This document shows, one piece after another, positions 16,335-25,600 of a DNA stretch of 48,326 bases. The translations under genes were made by a program, and so were the position numbers. The stretch lies in NCBI GenBank assembly GCA_964469505.1, contig CAYXZO010000014.1, positions 1 to 48,326 of the forward strand. The letters are read 5' to 3'. The DNA is from CAYXZO01 sp964469505. Lineage in GTDB: Bacteria; Fidelibacterota; UBA8477; JABMPR01. The notes beneath the pieces are model-generated. The model saw only the letters and a program-made list of their open reading frames with translations. It did no database searches and had not been told where the DNA came from. Position 1 is the first letter of the stretch, and every line of letters starts with the position of its first letter.

Positions 16335-17099
16335 TTGCTAAACCAAACCCTGGCTTATCATAAAATCAGGGACGAATGGGAATGGGGGTTGACGGTGGTC
16401 AGCCCCCACCGTTTTAAGGCCCAAATTGACTATTTTGCCCGCCGTGGTTTGGAATTTGTTACTGTAAGCCACCTGAACCCGAATAAAGCTCAACTAGCCA
16501 TAACTTTTGATGATGGGTATCAGTCGGTTTATCGTACAGCTTTCCCCATACTCCAGCCCCGTGGCATTCTAGCTACCGTATTTCCAGTAGTGGATTTTAT
16601 CAACCGCGCCAATAGCTGGGATTACCAGTTAGGCCGGCCAACCTATCATCTTAGCTGGGATGAGTTGAGGGAATTGGTACAAGCGGGTTGGGAAGTAGGT
16701 TCACACGGCCTGACCCATCGGCGGTTGGCCCAACTACCCCTTTCTGAAATTCAGAAGGAAGTGCGTGAATCCAAGCAGCGGCTTGAGGATAAATTGGGGT
16801 GTCGGGTGACTTCATTTTGTCCTCCATTCGGCTCTTGCTCGGCAGCGCTGCTGGAGGAGGTTTTTGCCGCGGGCTATGAGCGCTGCGTTTTACCCTACCA
16901 AAACGGCTGCTTATTTACGGCTTTTTCCTCCCGGCTGGTTCCCCGTCTGAATGTTTATCGGCATGAACCGTTGAGTTGGGTCAAGGCTAAGGTCTTCTGG
17001 TCATTCTGGACTCCCATAGTGGTTTTTCAGCAGATGTTTTTCAACCTGGCCAATCGGGGAACGGCGATTTTCAAACAATTGGCCGGGGACTGGGATTGA
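16335..17099 (+). CDS. polysaccharide deacetylase family protein
   Basis: This 254-aa protein has a NodB-homology (carbohydrate esterase 4) fold. Motif 1 is 'LAITFDDGYQSVYRTAFPIL' with the catalytic/metal Asp pair. Motif 2 is 'SHGLTHRRL' (about residues 123-131) with the two metal-binding His. Motif 3-like 'SFCPPFGSCS' follows, where Pro-Phe replaces the more usual RPPxG. No obvious signal peptide is present, and the C-terminus has a hydrophobic aromatic stretch (VFWSFWTPIVVFQQMFF) that could sit at the membrane. The likely role is removal of N- or O-acetyl groups from a cell-envelope glycan. TTG start with GAGGA upstream, 7 nt after ald. Confidence 0.85.
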   Translation: MLNQTLAYHKIRDEWEWGLTVVSPHRFKAQIDYFARRGLEFVTVSHLNPNKAQLAITFDDGYQSVYRTAFPILQPRGILATVFPVVDFINRANSWDYQLGRPTYHLSWDELRELVQAGWEVGSHGLTHRRLAQLPLSEIQKEVRESKQRLEDKLGCRVTSFCPPFGSCSAALLEEVFAAGYERCVLPYQNGCLFTAFSSRLVPRLNVYRHEPLSWVKAKVFWSFWTPIVVFQQMFFNLANRGTAIFKQLAGDWD

Positions 17100-17101
17100 G
17101 C

Positions 17102-17129
17102 TTGAGAATGGGCCGTGGCCGGCTATATT
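17102..17129 (+). promoter_or_regulatory. promoter for tRNA-Ser
   Basis: TTGAGA (17102-17107) and TATATT (17124-17129) are each one base from the sigma70 consensus, with a 16-nt spacer. The predicted start near 17136 is about 16 nt before the tRNA. This is the best promoter-like match seen in the window. Confidence 0.6.
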
Positions 17130-17151
17130 TGCCGCGCGTGGATTTTTTACA

Positions 17152-17238
17152 GGAGAGGTGTCCGAGCGGTCGAAGGAGCACGCTTGGAAAGCGTGTGTAG
17201 GTTTTCGCCTACCGCGGGTTCGAATCCCGCCCTCTCCG
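17152..17238 (+). tRNA. tRNA-Ser (anticodon GGA)
   Basis: This is an 87-nt class II tRNA. The acceptor pairs GGAGAGG (17152-17158) with CCTCTCC (17231-17237), followed by discriminator G. The anticodon stem is CACGC/GCGTG with loop TTGGAAA and anticodon GGA at 17186-17188. A long variable arm (GTAGG TTTT CGCCTAC) is typical of serine tRNA, and the T arm encloses TTCGAAT. CCA is not encoded. Confidence 0.97.
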
Positions 17239-17442
17239 CTAGTTCATAAAAATCAATCACTAATAACCTAGACTGCGACTTTCAGAGTGCTCATTCACTG
17301 TGTAGGTGCCGGGAGCGCACCAAACCTGACTTACAACTTTGTGTGAAACGTGTGATAGTGACCATACGTTGATAAAAGGCTTGCAATCACCCGGTAATTT
17401 TGCGTTGTATAAAGTATTACTTTAAGCTAAATTGCCATTACG
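17239..17442. other. 204-nt intergenic region upstream of the surface-protein cluster
   Basis: No gene is seen. A TAATTTTG at 17395-17402 matches the TAnnTTTG '-7' box used by Bacteroidetes housekeeping promoters, but no well-spaced TTTG partner is evident. A small inverted repeat GGTGC/GCACC lies near 17306-17320. A promoter for the cluster is expected here, but I cannot fix it. Confidence 0.3.
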
Positions 17443-18303
17443 TTGGAGTGCAAGGTGAAGGACGTTGTTGAACGTTTAGCAGGAGCATTACTTCCAATAC
17501 GGGGCGAAGCAGTTAAAGGTATATTTTTAGCGAGCTTATTGTTGACGAGTCCGCTTTGTGCCCAGGATACGGCTCTGGATAGCTTATTGATGGAAGGGGG
17601 CTTTGATGAACCGACGGAACTTATTGATACGGTAACTACTACCCCGGATGCCGCTGGCAGTGTGGGGGCTGAGCTGGAAGCCCTTTTTGCCCCTGAGGAG
17701 GAAACTGTCACTTCTGATACTACCGATGACGATTGGGATTTTCTGGCTCCTACACCATCCCTGGAAGTGAAAAAAAAGGTTTTAAAAAAACGTAAGGTCA
17801 GCACACCTCAAAAAAAGAAACCCAAAAAGAAAGCCAAAAAACCATCCAAACTCCGCAATCATGGTGTGTTTGTTACCATAGGTTCGCCATATGCGGTTTC
17901 TCAAAGCTTAAAAGAGTGGAACTCGTTCCTTGATTGGAGTTTAGCCTGGGAATTGCCCTATAAATTCTCCCTACCTTTTGCCGGCTTAAATGCGTATCCC
18001 GTGTTGGATATCGGTTCCTACAACTTCCAGTGGTTCATTCCATCTTCTGGCCGCACTTTCAAAGGGGTATTTTTTCTGCCCCAGGTGGCACTTCAGAGCA
18101 AGCTTTTTCCCTACGGTCGTATCCAGATTGGGGTGGGCGCTTACGGTAAGCACCTGGGATTTGAGGCCGGAGCCCGATTGGAATATCAGATAAAGTCGTT
18201 CTACATGACATGGGGCACACGTTTCGCCTCAGTTCAGAGAGTATCATACATCGGTACCGCCAGCTGGCTGGACAGCCGCTGGTCTGTTGGTATACGGTTT
18301 TAG
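17443..18303 (+). CDS. putative outer-membrane beta-barrel protein with Lys-rich linker (paralog A)
   Basis: This is an unrecognised protein of 286 aa with four zones. An N-terminal signal sequence is hydrophobic at about 25-40 and ends SPLCAQ. An acidic Asp/Glu/Thr-rich stretch covers about 42-105. A strongly basic linker (about 110-137) is full of KKK and KKPKKKAKK. A domain of about 145 residues with alternating hydrophobic strands ends in 'WLDSRWSVGIRF', where the terminal Phe is a hallmark of outer-membrane beta-barrels. This last domain is homologous to that of the next gene. The start is either TTG 17443 or GTG 17455, the latter with GGAG upstream. Three A7-8 tracts fall in the linker coding region. 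Confidence 0.6.
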   Translation: MECKVKDVVERLAGALLPIRGEAVKGIFLASLLLTSPLCAQDTALDSLLMEGGFDEPTELIDTVTTTPDAAGSVGAELEALFAPEEETVTSDTTDDDWDFLAPTPSLEVKKKVLKKRKVSTPQKKKPKKKAKKPSKLRNHGVFVTIGSPYAVSQSLKEWNSFLDWSLAWELPYKFSLPFAGLNAYPVLDIGSYNFQWFIPSSGRTFKGVFFLPQVALQSKLFPYGRIQIGVGAYGKHLGFEAGARLEYQIKSFYMTWGTRFASVQRVSYIGTASWLDSRWSVGIRF

Positions 18304-18512
18304 GACATGAACCAGCAGAAAGATCTTCGGGAGCCCTGATGGTATGCCCTGGAGTAGTGAGCCAGCCCAGATATTGTCGGTCGCGACCATTTCTAAGGAT
18401 CGGCCTTGGAAAGCGGCTCGATTTGCCTGCAGACCAGCAGGGGCGTTATGATCACTTCCTGTGGCACCCAAATCGCCGGCTCAGGCCGGTGTCAGTGTGA
18501 AAGTCCTGATCG
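18304..18512. other. 209-nt gap between the paralogous barrel genes
   Basis: No convincing coding sequence is seen. A short hairpin CCGGC-TCAG-GCCGG lies near 18474-18487, about 25 nt before the next start. It may shape the leader of the downstream gene. No clear promoter boxes were found. Confidence 0.3.
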
Positions 18513-19637
18513 GTGTTGTTCAAAGTGGCATTCCTCCGATTCAAACCAGGCCGATTCTTTTATTATTGGTGGTGGATGGGACTGTTTTGGGGTAGCAGTA
18601 TAATGGCTTCCACTCCTGCCGATTCTCTGATCACACTGCCGATGAACACTTGGCTGGATTCAGGTAAGTATGTGATTTTCAACATTGCAGTTCCGGCGCA
18701 GAATGATATTTCAAGTTTGAGGATAAAGCGGCGTAAACAGGGGCGTCGCTTTTTGACGGTGGGCTCACCAATGGTGGAGATAATTGATTCAATGCAACTG
18801 GGGCGCCCGTTGATATTAAAAAGACTCAAAAAAGACTTGAATCCATCCGATTTCCAGCAGGTTAAATCCTGGGAATTTGAGGTGGTGTTTTACGCTCCAG
18901 GTTTCAAACGACTGACTGCCCAACCTTTGGCACAGTACCTCCCACCTAGCCCTGAAAATCCGAAAGGTAAACAAATACACCATTCAGCGGTTGCAAATGG
19001 CAAACAAACCGCTACACCCAAACCAACTGCTGAAGCTGCTGCTGTTAAGTCTAAACAAAGAACCAGCGTTGCGAAAAGTCAGCCATCGGCCAAGTCGGTA
19101 ACTAAGACTGTAATCCAACGAGCAGCCAAAGAAAAAAGGCAGGTACCTCGACGACGTAAGCGAAAAACACCCACTGGAACCATTTTTACATATGGTCTGT
19201 TGGATGGTTTGGCCGTGGAGTTTTCCCTGGCTTCCCCTTTTTGGGTTACTCAGAATCTTTACACCTGGTATTCTTACATTGACTGGCGGTTAGCTCTAAC
19301 GGCACCTTATTATGCCTATTGGGGTGATGCCGCTGTAGGATTCACGATGGAAGTGGCTTCATTTGATTTTACTAACACTTTCCCCGAAGGCGGTGCCTTC
19401 AAAGGTCACTCGGTGACTTTGTATGCGAATCTTTTCTGGTTAGGGGCGCAGGCTTCCTTAGGTGTGGGGAAATATGCTTCCGCCGTGGGAGTAACTGCTG
19501 CTTTAGGTGGACGTTTTCTGGAGCGGGAGCATTTTTACCTATCGGCGGGTATACGAGGTGTATTTGTCAGTCAAATCGCCGATATTGGTTCTGGAGCCTG
19601 GATGGATGGAAGAGTAAGTGTAGGTTATAAATTCTGA
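18513..19637 (+). CDS. putative outer-membrane beta-barrel protein with Arg/Lys-rich linker (paralog B)
   Basis: This is an unrecognised 374-aa protein. The N-terminus is aromatic and hydrophobic (FFYYWWWMGLFWGSSIMAS), likely a signal peptide or anchor. A soluble domain of about 100 residues follows ('SWEFEVVFYAPGFKRL'), then a low-complexity basic linker (about 150-225, Lys/Thr/Ala then RRRKRK). The C-terminal domain of about 145 residues shares with paralog A the order aromatic-WxSxIDW, FKG, GVGxY and a final 'WMDGRVSVGYKF' against 'WLDSRWSVGIRF'. The terminal Phe and strand alternation suggest an outer-membrane barrel. The GTG start at 18513 is uncertain. It ends 11 nt before the giant gene, which suggests co-transcription with it. 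Confidence 0.6.
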   Translation: MLFKVAFLRFKPGRFFYYWWWMGLFWGSSIMASTPADSLITLPMNTWLDSGKYVIFNIAVPAQNDISSLRIKRRKQGRRFLTVGSPMVEIIDSMQLGRPLILKRLKKDLNPSDFQQVKSWEFEVVFYAPGFKRLTAQPLAQYLPPSPENPKGKQIHHSAVANGKQTATPKPTAEAAAVKSKQRTSVAKSQPSAKSVTKTVIQRAAKEKRQVPRRRKRKTPTGTIFTYGLLDGLAVEFSLASPFWVTQNLYTWYSYIDWRLALTAPYYAYWGDAAVGFTMEVASFDFTNTFPEGGAFKGHSVTLYANLFWLGAQASLGVGKYASAVGVTAALGGRFLEREHFYLSAGIRGVFVSQIADIGSGAWMDGRVSVGYKF

Positions 19638-19648
19638 CTTGGTTTGGA

Positions 19649-22600
19649 ATGTTTATTGGAACGGTTAATAGAACTACTATGCGGCTGATTAAATTCCTGA
19701 TACTTAGTGGAATAGCCCTAGCCCAAATCTTGGGTAACACTTTCACTCCCACCGGGGGTACCGTCAAATCTGGCTATTGGAATGCTTCCAATACTGGCGG
19801 GGAGATGGCCTTTACCGTTCCCAACAACGTCTCCATCAAATACGCTGCCACTAAAATGAGTATCAACAGTGGTAGCTATCAAACTATTGGCAATACACCC
19901 CTCAAAGATGTCTCTGCCTCAATAGGTTCTAATACCACTTTGACATACACGGCCTCAGAAATCGAGGCCCCTTCTGGTTTCACCGACGGCGCCACATTCA
20001 AGCTGATTATAGTTTTCTACGCCAATGACTTCAGTACCACCGGTGATACAGTAACTCTTTCTCCCACCAGTGTTACCATCGATCAAACGGTGCCCACCAT
20101 TAGTTCTGTCAGCTATTCGCCCTCGACCGGATATGTCAAGGTAGGGCAAACGTTGACGGTAAACATCAGCGCCGGTGAGGCCGGTTTAAGTGCCGGTACA
20201 ATCACGGTGAACAACGTGGATGTGGCGTCTACCTTCACGGATAATGGTGGTGGGAGTTATACTGTGACTTACACAGTCACCGAAGGTGATAACGATGTCA
20301 CGGCAGGAAATGATATTCCGTTGAGCATAAATCTATCTGATGCAGCGGGCAATTCAGTCAGTTACTCCACCCCGCCTTCATCGCAACCTCAGATAGATGC
20401 TAATTCCCCCACGATCTCCAGTGTGAGTTTTTCGCCTTCCTCAGGTACATTGAAAGTTGGTTCCACCCTGACGGTGAGCATCAGCGCCGGTGAAGCCGGT
20501 CTTTCCGCGGGTACCATAACAGTTAACAATGTGAATGTGGCTTCCACGCTGACTGACAATGGTGGGGGCAGTTATACCGTCACTTACACCGTTACCGAAG
20601 GTGACAATGATGTGGCATCCGGCAACGATATCCCCATCAGTATCACTTTACAGGATGCCGCCGGCAATTCCAGCAACACCTGGACGACTTCGCCTTCCAG
20701 TCAACCGGCTATCGACGCTAACTCACCAAGTATATCAGGTGTAAGTTTTTCACCTTCATCGGGGACCCTGAAAGTCGGATCGACTTTGACAGTTACGATT
20801 ACTGCCAGCGAAGCCGGTCTTTCCGCTGGTACGATTACCGTGAACAACGTGAATGTGGCCTCCACTTTAAGTGACAATGGCGGCGGAAGTTACACGGTTA
20901 CTTACACGGTCACCGAGGGTGATAATGACGTTACTTCCGGCAACGACATTCCGCTAAGCATCACTTTACAGGACGCCGCCGGTAATAACAGCAACACCTG
21001 GACTACGGCTCCTTCCAGCCAACCCACAATCGATGCCAATTCACCCAGCATCTCGAGTGTTAGTTATTCGCCTTCTTCCGGAACGTTGAAGGTAGGTAGC
21101 ACTTTGACGGTGACCATTAGCGCCAGCGAAGCTGGTTTGACAGCCGGCACAATTACAATCAACAACGTAGACGTTGCTTCCACCTTACAGGATGTGAGCG
21201 GTGGAACATACACGGTTACTTATACTGTTACCGAAGGGGATAACGATGTAAGCTCCAGCCAGAATATTCCCTTAAGCATCACTTTGCAGGATGCCGCCGG
21301 CAATTCCAGTAACACCTATACAACACCTCCGTCCAGCCAGCCTTCCATCGATGCTAATTCGCCATCGGTCACCGGAGTAAGTTTTTCACCCACCTCCGGC
21401 ACTCTCAAGGTGGGGGACAATTTGATCATGACCATCACGGCCGGGGGCAACGAAACCGGCTTGTTGGCTGGTGCCATTTCCGTCAACTCGGTGGATGTAT
21501 CCAGCACGCTGCAGGATAATAACGATGGTACCTATAAGGTTACCTACACCGTGGCTGAAGGCAATACGGACATTGCTGAAAATCAACAGATACCTATCAG
21601 TGTGCGGTTAACCGATGCTGCCGGCAATAGCAGCAATACTTACACTACTTCCCCAACTTCCAGTTTGACCCCGGCCATCGATGCCAATTCACCCTCAGTA
21701 ACCGGAGTAAGTTTTTCACCTACTTCAGGTACGCTCAAGGTAGGCGATGTGTTGACGGTCAACATCACCGGCAGTGAAAGTGGCTTGGCAGCCGGAACAA
21801 TTACGGTGAATGGAGTCAACATTGGAAGCACTTTACAGAACCCCAGCGGCACGGACTACACTGCTACTTACACCGTTTCCGAGGGTGATAATGATGTAGC
21901 TGATAGTGAACAGATAACAATAAGTATTTCACTCAAAGATGCCGCTGGGAATGAGAGCAACGCCTACACAACTTCTCCCAGTGCTACTGCAACGCCGGCC
22001 ATTGATGCCAATTCACCCACGATTTCCAGCGTAAGTTTCTCTCCTTCATCTGGAACGCTAAAGGTGGGCGACGATTTAACAGTGGCAATCCAAGCCGGAG
22101 AAAGCGGTCTGTCGGCCGGTACCATAACCGTCAACAATGTGGATGTGGCTTCAACTTTGAGTTATTCCGGGGGCGGGGTGTACACGGTGACCTACACCGT
22201 TACCGAGGGTGATAATGACGTAACTTCGGGGCAAAACATACCTTTGTCCATCACCCTACAGGATGCCGCTGGGAATTCCAGTAACACCTGGACGAGCGCC
22301 CCTTCGAGTCAACCCACCATCGATGCCAATTCGCCGGTCATTTCCAGTGTCAGTTTTAGTCCCACCTCCGGCACTTTGATTATTGGGGATACATTAACCG
22401 TGACTATTACCGCCGGTGAAAGCGGTCTGACTGCGGGCACCATCACCGTCAATGGTAAGGACGTTGCCTCTACCCTTCAGAACACCAGCGGCAATACCTA
22501 TCAGGTGCTTTATATTGTAGGCTCCGGTGATAACGATATTGCCGATTCGGAGCAGATTCCGATAAGCATCACCCTACAGGACGCTGCCGGTAATAACAGC

Positions 22601-25600
22601 AATACTTACAATACTTCGCCATCGGCTTCACTGGCTCCGGCAATTGATGCCCACGCTCCCAGTGTTTCCAGTGTTAGCTACAGTCCCTCCTCGGGAGCCT
22701 TGAAAGTAGGTAGTACCCTCACGGTGACAATTGTAGCCGGCGGAAGTGAAACCGGCTTATCTGCCCAATCCATCAAAGTAAACAATGTGGATGTCACGAG
22801 CACTTTCACGGAGGTGGGGGGAGGCAGTTATACCGTTACCTACACCGTTTCCGAGGGAGATGACGATGTCACTTCAGGCAATGATATACCCCTTAGTGTC
22901 CAGCTGAAGGATGCGGCAGGCAATCTGAGCAGCACATACACAACCGCACCTTCCAGCCAGCCGACCATCGACGCCAATACGCCCACCATTTCTTCGGTAA
23001 CGTTCAACCCCACTAGCGGAACCCTCAAAATCGGCGATGATCTGTCGGTGGTAATCAACGCCAGTGAAACGGGATTGACGGTGCAAACCGCTACGGTTAA
23101 TGGCGTGGACGTATCCAGTAATTTCAGCGAATCGGGGGGTGGGGTTTATACCTTAACTTATACCGTTTCATCCGGTGACAATGACATCGGTGATGACAGT
23201 CAGATTCCCATTTCCATCGCCTTGAAAGACGCTGCTGGAAATATTTCCAGCACTTATTCTTCGTCTCCGGCAGCCAACGCTTCACCAGGTATTGACGCGC
23301 ATGCCCCAACAGTGTTGTTAGTCAGTTTTTCTCCCACAAGCGGAACATTGATTGTGGGAGATACTCTGACTGTTCAGGTGACGGGTTCGGAAGCGGGACT
23401 TTCCGCCAATACATTCACGGTCAATGGCGTAGATGTGAAAAACACCTTCACCACGGTTTCCGGATCTAGTTATAAGGCCTTGTATGTGATTTCCGAGGGA
23501 GACAACGATGTAGCCGATACGGAACAGATTGCCTTATCCATCGTACTGCAGGACACCGCTGGCAATACCAGCGCTACTTATACCTCTTCTCCCGCGGCGG
23601 GAAGTACCCCGGCTATCGATGCCCATGCCCCTTCCATTTCTGCCGTGAGTTACAATCCTTCTTCGGGTACGTTGACCCCCGGAGATGCTTTAACCCTTAC
23701 CATCACCGCCAGCGAAGCCGGACTGGTACTTGACACACTCCTGGTAAATACGGTGGATATTTCCTCAACTTTCAGTGATAATGGCGGTGGTACTTATCAG
23801 GCCACTTACACTGTCTCTGAAGGCGATCCCGATGTAGCTTCCGGCAGCGATATTCCCCTGCGGATTCGGATGCACGACCCTGCCGGCAATACTACCGGTA
23901 CTTACACTACAGCTCCTTCCAGTCAGCCGGCCATCGACGCCAATTCTCCCTCCATTTCGAGTGTTTCTTTCTCGCCTTCTTCAGGGATACTAAAGGTCGG
24001 CCAGACCTTGACGGTAACCATCACCGCCAGCGAAGCAGGCTTGAGCGCCGGTACCATGACCGTCAATGGGAGGGATGTGGCCAGCACTCTGAGCAATCCC
24101 AGCGGGAGCAATTACACTGTCACTTATACCGTCACCGAGGGTGATAACGACATCGCGGATAATTCCACTATTCCCATTTCGCTAGAACTAAAAGATGCGG
24201 CGGGTAATTCAACCGGAGCTTATACTTCTTCGCCCGCAGCGGATGCTTCTCCTGCCATCGACGCTAATTCTCCGTCCGTGGTGGCTGTGACTTTCAGCCC
24301 CACTTCCGGTTGGCTGATAGTAGGTGATACCCTTACCGTGACCATTAACGCCAACGATACTCAGCTGAGCATTAACACGCTGCAGGTCAATGGCGTTTCT
24401 ATCTCTACCATGACCGACAACAATGATAATACCTACACTGCCTACTACGTGGTGCAGGAAGGTGATAACGATATCGCGGATAATGCCACTATTCCCATCT
24501 CCATTATCCTGGCCGATTCAGCTGGAAATCTGAGTAGCAATTACACAACCTCGCCGGCGGCTACTAGTACTCCTGCCATTGATGCGAATACTCCCACTAT
24601 TTCCAGTGTTGCCTTTAGTCCCACCAGCGGCACCCTAGGAGTGGGGGACACTCTTACGGTAACCATTCTGGCGGGAGAAACGGGACTGGCTGCGGATACA
24701 GTTCTAATCAATGGAGTTTCTTTAACCAGCGTTTTCCAGGATAACAACGACAACAGCTATACTGTCCTATACGTAATATCTGATGGTGATAATTCCATAG
24801 CCGATAATGAGACCATTCCTGTCCGCATCGTACTCCATGACGCGGCCGGGAATCGCACCAGTGCTTATACCACTTCTCCGGCGGCTAACCAGACACCTGT
24901 CATAGACAGCCAGAGCCCGAATATCAGTGGCGTTACCTACAGTCCTACCAGCGGGATTTTGACGCCCGGTGATGTGTTGACGGTGCGGATCAATGCCTCG
25001 GAGGCGGGCTTGTCGGTAGTTTCAGCCACGGTGAATAGTGTGGATGTGTCCGGTACCTTCACTGATCTGGGGGGCGGGGTATATACCCTGAGTTACACTG
25101 TTTCCAACGGCGACAATGATGTGCCTGACAGTTCTCCCATTCCTTTGTCGGTGGAACTAAAGGATTCGGGGAATAATACCACCGGCACCTACACCACAGC
25201 CCCGGCGGCCGACGCCTCACCGGGAGTGGATGCCAATGCACCAACAGTATTGGCAGTGAGCTTTAATCCCACTAGCGGGACCTTGATTGTAGGTGACACG
25301 TTGACGGTTTCCATCACGGCCAATGAAGCTTCATTGACGGCCGACAGCATCGCCGTAAACGGCGTATTGCTCAACAGCACGTTTACTGACCAGGGGGGTG
25401 GTGACTATCAAGTTTTGTATGTGATAAATGAGGGTGACACGGACATCGGGCAATCGGCCACAATTCCGGTGTACGTAGTTTTGGATGATTCCGCGGGCAA
25501 TGCCAGTACTGCTTACACAACGTCCCCGGCAGCTACTAGTACTCCTGCCATTGATGCGAATACTCCCACTATTTCCAGTGTTGCCTTTAGTCCCACCAGC

